Shown: in pieces, positions 1 through 7,601 of the stretch | Layout of the letters: every line of letters begins with the position of its first letter | Position numbering within the stretch: the first letter of the stretch is position 1 | Origin: CAYTOF01 sp964439435 | GTDB lineage: Bacteria; Bacillota; Clostridia; Oscillospirales; QAMX01 | DNA: 14,817 nucleotides | Assembly (NCBI GenBank): GCA_964439435.1 | Contig: CAYTOF010000051.1 | Coordinates: forward strand, 1 to 14,817 | Direction of reading: 5' to 3' | Program-made: the position numbers and the translations under genes | The notes under the pieces: generated by a model | Databases searched by the model: none | What the model was told of the DNA's origin: nothing | The model's input: only the letters and a program-made list of their open reading frames with translations

Positions 1-661
1 TCTCAATCTGTCCTGCGGTTTTTTTGCGCACGGGTATGACTGTCACCAGATCCGAACACACCTCCGTGATCTCCGAGCCTGTGAGGTGTTGGCACAGGTC
101 CATCCAATGGGAGCCTATATCGGCAATGCAGCGCGAAATGCCCGCAATCTCCGGCTCAAGCCTCCAGTTGTAGTCCGTGTCATAAAGGAGCCAGTCCTGC
201 AGATAGCTGCCGTGGACCAGGTTTACCTTGCCTATATCCCCCTTTTCGATCCGCTGCCGCATCTCCTGAACCAGGGGGTTTGCGCGGTAGTTGAAGTTGA
301 CCGCCCCTTGAACATTTGGATGCCTCTTGAGGATTTCGACAAGCTTTGCCGATTCCTTTGCGTCCCTTGCCAGGGGTTTTTCGGAAAAGATGTGCTTGCC
401 CGCCTCTATGATCTGTTTGTTTATCTCAAAGTGGAGGTTGTTGGGCGTGCAGTTGTGGATGCAGTCAATCTCCGGGTCCTCTATCATTTCGCCAAGGGAG
501 CTATATACTCGGGGGATGTGGTATTCCGCCGCCTTTTTCTCCGCAAGGGCGGTGTTGGTATCTGCCACGGCGACAAGGTCTAAAAAGCCGATGCGCCTGA
601 TGGCCTCGATGTGGGAGACGCCGATATAGCCCATACCGATGATGCCGACTTTAATACGCAA
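1..661 (-). CDS. Gfo/Idh/MocA-family oxidoreductase, C-terminus cut off by the window edge
   Basis: An NAD(P)-dependent sugar or inositol dehydrogenase-like cytoplasmic enzyme; the substrate is not evident. The frame stays open from a TTG start at 661 to the left edge, giving about 220 residues of a family usually 330-400 long. I chose TTG because AGGAG lies 8 bases upstream and the product then begins MRIKVGIIGMGYIG; the nearby ATG at 668 is in another frame and stops after five codons. Visible family marks are the Rossmann glycine motif G9-M-G11-Y-I-G14, the EKP motif at residues 94-96 (cofactor and catalytic lysine region) and DIGSHWMDL from residue 181, whose His is the usual catalytic-domain histidine. 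It follows the lipoprotein gene by 72 bases on the same strand with no terminator between, so the two are probably co-transcribed. The family is certain; the substrate is not. Confidence 0.93.
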   Translation of the reverse strand, partial: MRIKVGIIGMGYIGVSHIEAIRRIGFLDLVAVADTNTALAEKKAAEYHIPRVYSSLGEMIEDPEIDCIHNCTPNNLHFEINKQIIEAGKHIFSEKPLARDAKESAKLVEILKRHPNVQGAVNFNYRANPLVQEMRQRIEKGDIGKVNLVHGSYLQDWLLYDTDYNWRLEPEIAGISRCIADIGSHWMDLCQHLTGSEITEVCSDLVTVIPVRKKTAGQIE

Positions 662-733
662 GACACATTCTCCTCTCTTTATGCTTTGTGATTTACATTC
701 GGTTTTTATGGATATTGCTTCCGGGTATTTTCC

Positions 734-2860
734 TTACTCCAGGTTGAAACCCACCTGTATATAGGCCTGGGAGAGATTGGGGCGCACATATCCCGGGTCC
801 ACATATCCAGGCGCATGGTCTGCCATGATAAATCCGACACCCATCGAGCCGTCCGGGGCGTTGCCCGGCTTTATGCCGAGCTCCGAATAAAATTCGATGC
901 CCGCGGAGGTGCTGAAAGGCCCCGCTTTGAATATATAGCTCTGCTCAGGATCCTCAAAATCCCATGTCGGCGTGCTGCTTCCCGAGAGGGATATGTTGTC
1001 GACAAACACCTTGGAGTAATCCTTTGTCTCGTCCACCACCGCAAGCTCAATGCGGACGGACAGGGATGTTTTCCCCGCCGCGATGTCGCTTATGTCCAGC
1101 TTGACCCTGTGCCAGTCCTCGTCTTCAAAGAAGGGCACCTGCGCCACGGGGGCATGGTTGACATAAACTGTGATTTTGCCGGGATATTCCGCCGCCACGG
1201 GGGGCGCCTTCATATCAAAGGAGAGGATGTGTTCATCCTTTGGCGTGCCGCCGTCGGTTTTAAAGCTGCGTGCCTCGCTTTGGAGCAAAAGCCCCGAGGC
1301 ACTGCGAGCGGTGATGCGCCAATAGTAAGTGGTATTTGGCGACAGGCAGTCCACGGGCACCGCTGTCACACAGATGTAGGGCCGAGAGACCACAAGATTA
1401 TTAAAGGCCTCATCCGTGGCTATTTCCAGATAATAGTCCGCAGCTCTTGCCGAAGGTGTCCAAGAAAATGCCGTGACATCGGCCGGTACTACCGCTCCCT
1501 CTTTGGGGAAAGCCAGGGAAAACTCCTCAGGTTGACCTGAATCCGGGTGCAGGAGCAATATGCGGCCGCCGTCTGTGCCGCGAAAAGAGGGCGCCGCGCA
1601 GATTTCCCAGACCTCGTTAAAATAGTGGCCCAGGGGGATTTGGAACTCTGTTCTCTCCGTGCCTCCGCCATAGCCCTTTACCGAGCCTGCGATCTTGGGG
1701 TCTTCGTAGTTTTTGTTGAACATGTATTTGACCACGTTCTCACCGAAATACTGCAGGTCTTCAAGGCTGAAGATCGCGCCGCGGTTGTAGCTGTCCATCG
1801 CCGCGTAGTAGTCCAGCCAAGCGTGGGAGTGGTCTTCGTCAAACACGGCGGCGTGATCTGTTAAAAAGTGGGGGTCGTCATAGTTCCAAAACATCGTACC
1901 GTCTTTCCTTGTTTTGATAAAGGATTTGAAGGCGGCTGTCATGGCATCTGCCAGGCTCAGATACTTCTTTGCGTGTTCGGGGGACAGGGCCGCTGCGGCA
2001 TATAGCCCCGAGGCATATGCCAGATATTGGTTGTGGGGCAGGGTGCAGAGTTTTGTTATCCCTGAATAGTTGCCGCCGCCCGGGCGGTTCATCAGCACAC
2101 CTATGTCCTCACGAAAATCTTTATAAAATGAGGGGATCAGATGGTTGTCACACACATCCGCAATGCGGTCGGCAAGGGTCTTATAGTCCTGCGAAATATC
2201 GCCCTTTAGCTCCCACAGGCTTTCGTCTGCCCGCACCAGCTGCGCAAAGCGCGCCAGCGTCATGATGCAGAGCCCCGTGTGGACGGCAAACTCCTCGTAT
2301 TCGTTGTCCGGATGGTAGTGAGCGCTGCCCCAACCGAGATAGCCGTCCCCGTCTTTGTCCTCCAGGGTGGAGAGCATGTTGTAGCACATGAGGGCATAAA
2401 AATCCAAATAGGCGTTGTCCTTGGTGGAGAGATAGGCATAGTACATGGCATCTTGAAAATACGCCGTGCCCCAGGCGTAGTTGGTGGAATCCGCCGAAAG
2501 GGAATAAGCTGGGTCTTCGGCATTGTAGTTTAGTAGCTTATCCACCTGCGCAATCCAATAAGCCCTGTCTCCGGGGTCTCTTTTCTCAGCCATGATCGCC
2601 GCTGCGGGGGTTGCAAGGTCAAATGAGGGCATCTTTATCTCCTCCCTTTTTGCGTCGGGCAAAACCATTTCCGGCAAATCCGGCGCGGGCTCGGTCTCGG
2701 GTGTGCTTGTGCTCGGTGCGCTTGTCCCTGCGGTTGTGCCGGAGCCCTGTGTGCCGCCCCCGGTGGTCTCGACAGGGTCTGCCACGGGTGCACCACAGGC
2801 ACCCAAGATCATAATCAGTGCCAGTAAAGAGGCACAAAATCGATAAATCGGTTTTTTCAT
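734..2860 (-). CDS. Large secreted lipoprotein: helical carbohydrate-active-type domain, FN3-like and beta-sandwich domains
   Basis: 708 residues. The N-terminus is a lipoprotein signal (basic MKK, hydrophobic stretch to residue 20, lipobox L-G-A-C with Cys22), so the protein should be anchored outside the membrane. Residues 23-65 form an S/T/G/P-rich linker. Residues about 95-430 are rich in helices and aromatic residues (for example WGTAYFQDAMYYAYLS near 130 and DEDHSHAWLDYYA near 341), resembling alpha/alpha-barrel glycan-active enzymes; no family-specific catalytic motif could be named. Residues about 445-535 look like a fibronectin type III domain (YYLEIATDEAF, TTYYWRITARS), and 540-708 are beta-rich with paired DNISLSG and WDFED segments, like a carbohydrate-binding sandwich. 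AAGGAG lies 5-6 bases before the ATG. A promoter and a 16-bp palindrome sit upstream. The downstream neighbour is a Gfo/Idh/MocA oxidoreductase, supporting a role in glycan use. A binding rather than catalytic role is possible. Confidence 0.8.
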   Translation of the reverse strand: MKKPIYRFCASLLALIMILGACGAPVADPVETTGGGTQGSGTTAGTSAPSTSTPETEPAPDLPEMVLPDAKREEIKMPSFDLATPAAAIMAEKRDPGDRAYWIAQVDKLLNYNAEDPAYSLSADSTNYAWGTAYFQDAMYYAYLSTKDNAYLDFYALMCYNMLSTLEDKDGDGYLGWGSAHYHPDNEYEEFAVHTGLCIMTLARFAQLVRADESLWELKGDISQDYKTLADRIADVCDNHLIPSFYKDFREDIGVLMNRPGGGNYSGITKLCTLPHNQYLAYASGLYAAAALSPEHAKKYLSLADAMTAAFKSFIKTRKDGTMFWNYDDPHFLTDHAAVFDEDHSHAWLDYYAAMDSYNRGAIFSLEDLQYFGENVVKYMFNKNYEDPKIAGSVKGYGGGTERTEFQIPLGHYFNEVWEICAAPSFRGTDGGRILLLHPDSGQPEEFSLAFPKEGAVVPADVTAFSWTPSARAADYYLEIATDEAFNNLVVSRPYICVTAVPVDCLSPNTTYYWRITARSASGLLLQSEARSFKTDGGTPKDEHILSFDMKAPPVAAEYPGKITVYVNHAPVAQVPFFEDEDWHRVKLDISDIAAGKTSLSVRIELAVVDETKDYSKVFVDNISLSGSSTPTWDFEDPEQSYIFKAGPFSTSAGIEFYSELGIKPGNAPDGSMGVGFIMADHAPGYVDPGYVRPNLSQAYIQVGFNLE

Positions 2861-2912
2861 AAGCTCTCCTTTGAGGGTTTCACTCTTTGCGTGCCATCAT
2901 ACAAGGGCAGGC

Positions 2913-2928
2913 AAAGACATATGTCTTT
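2913..2928. promoter_or_regulatory. 16-bp perfect palindrome at the lipoprotein transcription start (operator candidate)
   Basis: AAAGACATATGTCTTT is a perfect inverted repeat. With one extra T it extends to GCAAAG...CTTTTGC at 2911-2931. It begins about where transcription from the TATAAT box should start, so a bound protein would block the promoter. No regulator gene in this window can be tied to it. Confidence 0.4.
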
Positions 2929-2933
2929 TGCTA

Positions 2934-2963
2934 ATTATATCAAAGGTCTTTTGGCAAATACAA
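2934..2963 (-). promoter_or_regulatory. Putative sigma-A promoter of the lipoprotein gene
   Basis: On the minus strand the -10 box is a perfect TATAAT (plus positions 2934-2939). The -35 box is TTGTAT (2958-2963), 18 bases away and matching TTGACA at four of six positions. The predicted start, near 2927, leaves a leader of about 65 bases before the ATG at 2860. The -35 is weak, which would suit activation or other regulation. Confidence 0.5.
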
Positions 2964-3100
2964 GCTCAAAGCAAAATATTTCATGCAAAATTCAAAGTGT
3001 CGTCTTTTTTTACTGTTTTCACTGATATGTTTTTCACCAAAATTGCCCGTGTACCGGTTTGTGAACAGGGTTTGCCGGCGTGCTACAGTACACTATTTTC

Positions 3101-3122
3101 CCGCTTTATGCTTATAAAGCGG
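3101..3122. repeat. 9-bp perfect inverted repeat in the divergent region
   Basis: CCGCTTTAT and ATAAAGCGG are perfectly complementary around a GCTT loop. No T-run follows on the plus strand and no gene ends nearby, so it is unlikely to be a terminator. It sits about 95 bases upstream of the GGDEF-EAL -35 box and could be a regulator site or a chance hairpin. Confidence 0.35.
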
Positions 3123-3216
3123 TAAAAGTGCCTTGGATGTGATTGTTTTTATGACATTGTGCTTTTTTGTCTGTTTTTTAGTTTTATAAATGGCAAGATA
3201 AATATAAAATCTGCGG

Positions 3217-3245
3217 TTGACATAAATTATACCGAGGCATATAAT
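3217..3245 (+). promoter_or_regulatory. Perfect consensus sigma-A promoter for the GGDEF-EAL gene
   Basis: TTGACA (3217-3222), a 17-base spacer and TATAAT (3240-3245) match the housekeeping consensus at all twelve positions. Transcription should begin near 3252, leaving a leader of about 157 bases. A 12-bp palindrome, GGGCATATGCCC (3288-3299), lies about 40 bases downstream of that start and may be an operator. Confidence 0.8.
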
Positions 3246-3408
3246 TAGGATAAAATTAATAAGCATATACAATTTTACGGTTTTTACGGGCATATGCCCT
3301 AATTACATTGCTTATTTGCTCAAGTTCTCTGCATTGTCTAAAATCCTTATTTTCAAGTCAAGAGGATATTATCCTTCAATCAACACAGGTTGAAAAGAGG
3401 TTGTTCTT

Positions 3409-5652
3409 ATGACAAACAAGGAAAGAGGGCGGATATATCGCCTTTTCCTCATCACTTTTATTGTGCTGTTGGTGGCCTTTGGCACACTTTCCGTGACGAC
3501 AATGAACTCCCTCCGTTCACGGACATATGAACTTTTGGAGCAGGCTTCTCTGGACAGAGCAAGCACTCATTCGGATATTTTGTCACACTACACCGCCAAT
3601 TCCGACTATATCCGAAAGACTTTGAATCAGAGAGTGCTCATTGCCGCAAGGGCCGTGGCCCGCTCACAGGCGCAGGATGGCAGGGCCCTGGAAAAGCTGG
3701 CAGAGGACTTTTTGCTCGATGAGATCTATATATACAACAAAGAGGGCGAAATTCTCGCCTCCAACGGCAGATATCTCGGATGGCATGCCCCCTTGGAGCA
3801 CCCGAGCAAAATCTTTATCGAAAGCGGTGCGGAGAGCCTCGTGGAGGAGATTCGCACCGAGGCGGAATACCCAAATAACTCCTACAAATACGCCCATGCC
3901 AAATACGGCGATCGAATTGTCCAGGTGGGTGTGCTTGTGAACAACGTTCAAGACATGCTTGATGCCTTTGAAGTGCAAAGCTTTATCGACAGCATTGCCA
4001 AAAAAGGAACCATCAAGGATGTCTCTTTTATTGACAACGATTTCAAAGTCACCGCCTCCAGCAACTCAGAGCTCATCGGCACATATATCGAAAAGCCCGA
4101 ACACCGCACACAGATTCTCTCAAACAAGGCCAAGCTGCAACAATGTGAGATGTGCGCTGTGGATATGATACATGTCTGCTCTCCCATCTATGTCGGGGGA
4201 GAAAAAACAGGTGCCCTCTGCTTTGAATTTCATGTGGACATGCTCAAAAACAGCATAAAACAAATCGCCTTTGTGACATATATCACCTTTTCTGTGGTTG
4301 TCTTCACCGTTGCCGCCATTTTGTACTATGCCTACCGCAAAAACCTGGCGAGCATGCGTGTTGCCTACACAGACACCCTGACAAAGCTGCCAAACAAGCT
4401 CTATCTGCACAGGCATCTTGAGGATATCCTCAAAGAAAAGGATGAAATAGCCGCTCTGCTTTTTCTCAACATCAAAAACTTTAAAATCATCAACCTGTCC
4501 TATGGTTATCGCTATGGCGATGAGATGCTCACGGGGGTATCGGCTCTGCTCAAAGAGAGACTCCCCGAAGGCGCAAAGCTCTTCCGATATGAGGGCGACA
4601 GATTTGCCATTGTGGTCTCCGGTCGCAAAGACAAAAAAGAGCTGGAGGCCCTTGCCCTTGAGCTTGTTTCTGCCTTTGAATCCACCTTTTCACAGGCTTC
4701 TTATCATGACTATATCCGCCTGCACATCGGCATGCCCGAAAAGGGCAGTATGTCCGTGGACAAGGTGCTGCACAACGCAACCCTGGCGCTAAACAGCTTG
4801 GGTCTTGCCAAGGACACCCCGGACAACGGCACCGCCTTTTACTCCGCGGACATGGGAGAACTTGTGCGGCGCGAGGCCTTGGTGGAGAACGAGCTGCGAG
4901 CTTGCATGGCCGATGAAAATCGGGATTCTTTTGCCCTCGTCTTTCAACCCAAGCTGCACCTGACCTCGGGGCAGATCACAGGTTTTGAAGCGCTTTCAAG
5001 GCTGCAAATCCCCGAACTTGGCTTTGTACCTCCGCCCGATTTCATCAGAGTTGCCGAGGAGCGGGGCTTTATCTTCGAGTTTGGCAACCTGATACTGAAA
5101 AAAGCCGCCGCCTTTGTGGCGCTGTTGCAGGCAAGGGGACATAGAGATGTGAAAGTGGCTGTCAACATCTCAGCCCTTCAGCTTTTGAGAAACGACTTTC
5201 CCGACATCGTCTTGGAGATTTGCCAAAATGCCCGCATAGAGCCGCACCTTTTGGAGTTTGAAATAACGGAGTCTGTTTTCTTTGACAACTTTGAGATCAT
5301 AAACGAAAAGCTTGCTCAATTTGCCTCCCTTGGCATCATGTCCTCATTGGACGATTTCGGCATGGGCTACTCCTCCTTTGCCAGATTGAGAGAGCTCTCT
5401 ATCAGTGCCGTAAAGCTGGACAAGCTTTTCATAGACCGCATTGCCAAGGTCAGCGAGAACTCCCTTGTGCTGCCCGACATCATCTCCATGGCCCACAGGC
5501 TCGGACTTGGCTGTATAGCCGAAGGTGTAGAGACGCGGGAGCAGTTTGACTATCTGAAAGCCCACAACTGCGATATGATCCAGGGTTATTATTTCGGAAA
5601 GCCCATGCCCCGAGACATGGCCATGGGCTTTTTGGAGGAGCATAAAAGTTGA
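3409..5652 (+). CDS. Membrane-bound GGDEF-EAL protein, predicted c-di-GMP phosphodiesterase with inactive GGDEF domain
   Basis: 747 residues, start supported by AAGAGG 8 bases upstream. Order: membrane helix about 10-30; extracytoplasmic sensor about 31-285, Cache-like, with cysteines at 246, 249, 257 and 271; membrane helix about 287-308; GGDEF domain about 316-425; EAL domain about 505-740. The GGDEF signature reads EGDRF (395-399), and the metal-binding aspartates expected before FK are replaced (LFLNIKNFKIIN, 351-362), so cyclase activity is unlikely; such domains can act as GTP-sensing or dimerising modules. The EAL domain keeps FEALSR (526-531), NIS (586-588), EITES (618-622), DDFGMGYSS (648-656), KLDK (669-672), EGVET (705-709) and QGYYFGKP (725-732), as in active phosphodiesterases that open c-di-GMP to pGpG. 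It probably lowers c-di-GMP in response to an external signal. It appears to be a single gene; I see no clear terminator behind it. Confidence 0.95.
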   Translation: MTNKERGRIYRLFLITFIVLLVAFGTLSVTTMNSLRSRTYELLEQASLDRASTHSDILSHYTANSDYIRKTLNQRVLIAARAVARSQAQDGRALEKLAEDFLLDEIYIYNKEGEILASNGRYLGWHAPLEHPSKIFIESGAESLVEEIRTEAEYPNNSYKYAHAKYGDRIVQVGVLVNNVQDMLDAFEVQSFIDSIAKKGTIKDVSFIDNDFKVTASSNSELIGTYIEKPEHRTQILSNKAKLQQCEMCAVDMIHVCSPIYVGGEKTGALCFEFHVDMLKNSIKQIAFVTYITFSVVVFTVAAILYYAYRKNLASMRVAYTDTLTKLPNKLYLHRHLEDILKEKDEIAALLFLNIKNFKIINLSYGYRYGDEMLTGVSALLKERLPEGAKLFRYEGDRFAIVVSGRKDKKELEALALELVSAFESTFSQASYHDYIRLHIGMPEKGSMSVDKVLHNATLALNSLGLAKDTPDNGTAFYSADMGELVRREALVENELRACMADENRDSFALVFQPKLHLTSGQITGFEALSRLQIPELGFVPPPDFIRVAEERGFIFEFGNLILKKAAAFVALLQARGHRDVKVAVNISALQLLRNDFPDIVLEICQNARIEPHLLEFEITESVFFDNFEIINEKLAQFASLGIMSSLDDFGMGYSSFARLRELSISAVKLDKLFIDRIAKVSENSLVLPDIISMAHRLGLGCIAEGVETREQFDYLKAHNCDMIQGYYFGKPMPRDMAMGFLEEHKS

Positions 5653-5676
5653 GTGCGAGGCTTTGGCAGGTTTGTC

Positions 5677-5706
5677 TTGACAGTGCCCCCTGCGAGTTGA
5701 TATCAT
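5677..5706 (+). promoter_or_regulatory. Sigma-A promoter of the sugar dehydrogenase/isomerase operon
   Basis: TTGACA (5677-5682), an 18-base spacer and TATCAT (5701-5706) match the consensus well. Transcription should begin near 5713, about 90 bases before the ATG at 5803. It overlaps the palindrome TGATATCA (5698-5705), which may or may not be significant. Confidence 0.6.
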
Positions 5707-5716
5707 ATACATTGAA

Positions 5717-5763
5717 TTCTGCCCAAAGGAGCGCCGAAGGGACAGGTAAAGCTCCGAGCAGAG
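5717..5763 (+). promoter_or_regulatory. Structured leader RNA element before the sugar operon
   Basis: Two nested stems can form: TTCTGC (5717-5722) with GCAGAG (5758-5763), and GGAGC (5728-5732) with GCTCC (5751-5755), closing an 18-base loop that contains GCCGAAGGGACAGG. The position at the very start of the predicted transcript fits a leader element. The GCCGAAGG core recalls part of the glycine riboswitch, but the rest of that consensus is absent, so I do not assign a class. Confidence 0.35.
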
Positions 5764-5802
5764 AGCATATGTACCATATATAAAGAAAGAAGAGGCTATC
5801 TT

Positions 5803-6816
5803 ATGAAGAAATTGAAAGTCGGGCTTGTGGGAACAGGCGGCATCGGTGTCCATGTGCATCTGCCTGCCTGGCATGCCAACCCCAATGTGGAAATCGTCGC
5901 CCTGTGCGACATCGTGGTGGACAAGGCCTTTGCCGCGGCAAAGAAATACAATGTACCCCATGTGTTTGAAAAGTATGAAGACCTCATAGCCATGAAAGAG
6001 ATCGACGTTGTGGACATCTGCACGCCGAACTACCTCCACTCCATCATCGCCATAATGGCAATGGAAAACGGAAAACACGTGTTTTGCGAAAAGCCCGATG
6101 CGATAAACCAAGTCGAAGCGACCAAGATGAAAGCCGCCAGCGAAGCCACGGGCAAGATGCTCATGGTTATGCGCAACAACAGGTTCAACGACTTCTCCAA
6201 GTTTTTGAAACCCTATATTGAAGAGGGCAATCTCGGCCATATCTACGCCGCCAAGTGCGGCTGGGTCAGAAGAAGAGGCGTTCCCGGCGGCTGGTTCTCC
6301 AAGTTTGACGAGTCCGGCGGCGGCCCGCTCATCGATCTCGGTGTCCACATGATCGACCTGGCCATCTGGCTCATGGGCAACCCAAAACCCGTGGCGGTTT
6401 CCGGTTCAACTTATGGCCCGGAGCCCACTCCCACCGCAGATGTCGAGGACTATGTGGCGGGTTTTGTCCGCTTTGACAACGGCGCCTCCTTGAGTGTTGA
6501 GTGCAGCTGGCGCTCCAACGTGGAGAGGGAAAAGCGCTTTGTGGAGCTCATCGGCACCAAACAGGGCGCCAAATGGGATTCCGACGACGAGCAGCTCAAG
6601 ATCTTCGGGCAGCTTGGCGATGCAACGGCAGACTTTTTCCCAAATGTCAAACAAGGCGGCCCTGAATTTGGCCACGGCGGCAACATCAACCACTTTGTCA
6701 GATGCTTGCTCAAGGGTGAAAAACCCATATTTGTGCCCGAACAAGGCCTTGACATGATAAAGATTTTGGATGCGATATATCTTTCCGCAAAGGAAAAGCG
6801 CGAAATCGTGCTGTAA
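5803..6816 (+). CDS. Gfo/Idh/MocA-family sugar dehydrogenase
   Basis: 337 residues, full length for the family; AAGAGG lies 7 bases before the ATG. It should be a cytoplasmic NAD(P)-dependent oxidoreductase acting on a sugar, inositol or a glycoside hydroxyl. Visible marks are the glycine motif G10-T-G12-G-I-G15, EKP at 96-98 with the presumed catalytic lysine at 97, and DLGVHMID at 178-185 with His182. The C-terminal half is the usual alpha/beta substrate domain. The isomerase-like gene begins 30 bases after the TAA, making a two-gene operon behind the promoter near 5690. Members paired with such isomerases include inositol and keto-sugar pathways and C-glycoside deglycosylation enzymes; no other gene of those pathways is present here, so the substrate stays open. 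It resembles but is clearly not a copy of the oxidoreductase at the left edge. Confidence 0.95.
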   Translation: MKKLKVGLVGTGGIGVHVHLPAWHANPNVEIVALCDIVVDKAFAAAKKYNVPHVFEKYEDLIAMKEIDVVDICTPNYLHSIIAIMAMENGKHVFCEKPDAINQVEATKMKAASEATGKMLMVMRNNRFNDFSKFLKPYIEEGNLGHIYAAKCGWVRRRGVPGGWFSKFDESGGGPLIDLGVHMIDLAIWLMGNPKPVAVSGSTYGPEPTPTADVEDYVAGFVRFDNGASLSVECSWRSNVEREKRFVELIGTKQGAKWDSDDEQLKIFGQLGDATADFFPNVKQGGPEFGHGGNINHFVRCLLKGEKPIFVPEQGLDMIKILDAIYLSAKEKREIVL

Positions 6817-6846
6817 GCCTTGAGCTGTAATGAGAGGACAATAATT

Positions 6847-7587
6847 ATGAAGGATATTGGTCTGCAGCTCTTCACGCTGCACGATGAGGTCACTGCCGAT
6901 TGGAAGGGCACCCTTTCGAGAGTCGCAGAGATAGGATATAAAGTGGTGGAACTTGCCGGGCAATACGCTCCTTTCAAGGAGATGAAGGCCTTTATGGACG
7001 ACCTTGGCATGTACGCCGTGGGCAATCACAATGTGGGTTTTGGCAACATCCAAAAGGATCTGCGCAAACACTATGAATACGAGGCCACTCTCGGCATCAA
7101 ATACTGCGTGTGCCCTGCGGGGAGCTTTGGCAATGTGGACGACTTTAAAAGAGCCGCCCATTGGTTCAATGTGCAAGGCGAGGCCGCTGCGGAATTTGGC
7201 ATGAGTTTTCTCTACCACAACCACGGCCATGAGTTTCTCACCTATGACGGCCGCATCGGCATGGACATATTGCTGGCTGAAATGGAGCCCGGCCTTGCGG
7301 ACTTTGAACTCGACCTCTACTGGGCGGCCTTTGAAGGTGCCGATGTCGTGGAGTGGCTCAAAAAGTTTGACGGCAGAGCGCCCCTGATTCACCTCAAGGA
7401 CATGAAATATGTGGACGGCGAAAAGACCTATGCAGAAATCGGCAACGGTGTGATCGATTTTCCCGCCATATTGGAGGTGTCAAAACAGGTCGGCAGTCTC
7501 TATGGCATTGTCGAACAGGACAAGTGCGAAACACCCTTTGAGAGCATCAAAATCAGCCACGACTATCTGCGCTCCCTTGGCATTTAG
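6847..7587 (+). CDS. Sugar phosphate isomerase/epimerase-like TIM-barrel protein (xylose isomerase-like)
   Basis: 246 residues. An in-frame TTG at 6820 would add nine residues, but ATG at 6847 has AGAGG nine bases upstream and begins with the family's first strand, MKDIGLQLFTL. The fold is the AP-endonuclease-2/xylose-isomerase type barrel. Probable metal and substrate positions are Glu35, the YHNHGHEF segment at 123-130, Asp156 (FELDLYW), His182 (HLKD) and Glu223 (VEQD), matching the pattern of IolE-like and sugar epimerase enzymes. It likely isomerises, epimerises or dehydrates the keto product of the dehydrogenase encoded 30 bases upstream. The operon ends just downstream at a strong terminator. 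The exact reaction cannot be read from sequence. Confidence 0.92.
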   Translation: MKDIGLQLFTLHDEVTADWKGTLSRVAEIGYKVVELAGQYAPFKEMKAFMDDLGMYAVGNHNVGFGNIQKDLRKHYEYEATLGIKYCVCPAGSFGNVDDFKRAAHWFNVQGEAAAEFGMSFLYHNHGHEFLTYDGRIGMDILLAEMEPGLADFELDLYWAAFEGADVVEWLKKFDGRAPLIHLKDMKYVDGEKTYAEIGNGVIDFPAILEVSKQVGSLYGIVEQDKCETPFESIKISHDYLRSLGI

Positions 7588-7601
7588 TCCCTAAAACAAA
7601 T

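Larger units (their letters stand above)
2861..3408. other. Divergent intergenic region, AT-rich, no convincing gene
   Basis: This 548-base stretch separates the minus-strand lipoprotein gene from the plus-strand GGDEF-EAL gene. It holds the lipoprotein promoter with its palindrome, a 9-bp stem-loop at 3101-3122, the consensus promoter at 3217-3245 and the untranslated leader of the GGDEF-EAL gene. Open frames here are short, have poor composition and lack ribosome binding sites; I see no tRNA, small protein or recognised riboswitch. Confidence 0.6.

Noticed and set aside
2871..3125. 84-codon plus-strand frame in the divergent region
   Set aside because: It has no ribosome binding site or promoter, has a composition unlike the real genes, and overlaps the lipoprotein promoter.
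3250..3408. c-di-GMP riboswitch in the leader of the GGDEF-EAL gene
   Set aside because: The leader is long enough, but none of the conserved GEMM-I or class II segments is present.
5344..7392. Long open frames (334 and 328 codons) on the minus strand opposite the GGDEF-EAL, dehydrogenase and isomerase genes
   Set aside because: They lie antisense to genes with full family motifs, have no recognisable domains and start without ribosome binding sites; they result from codon bias.
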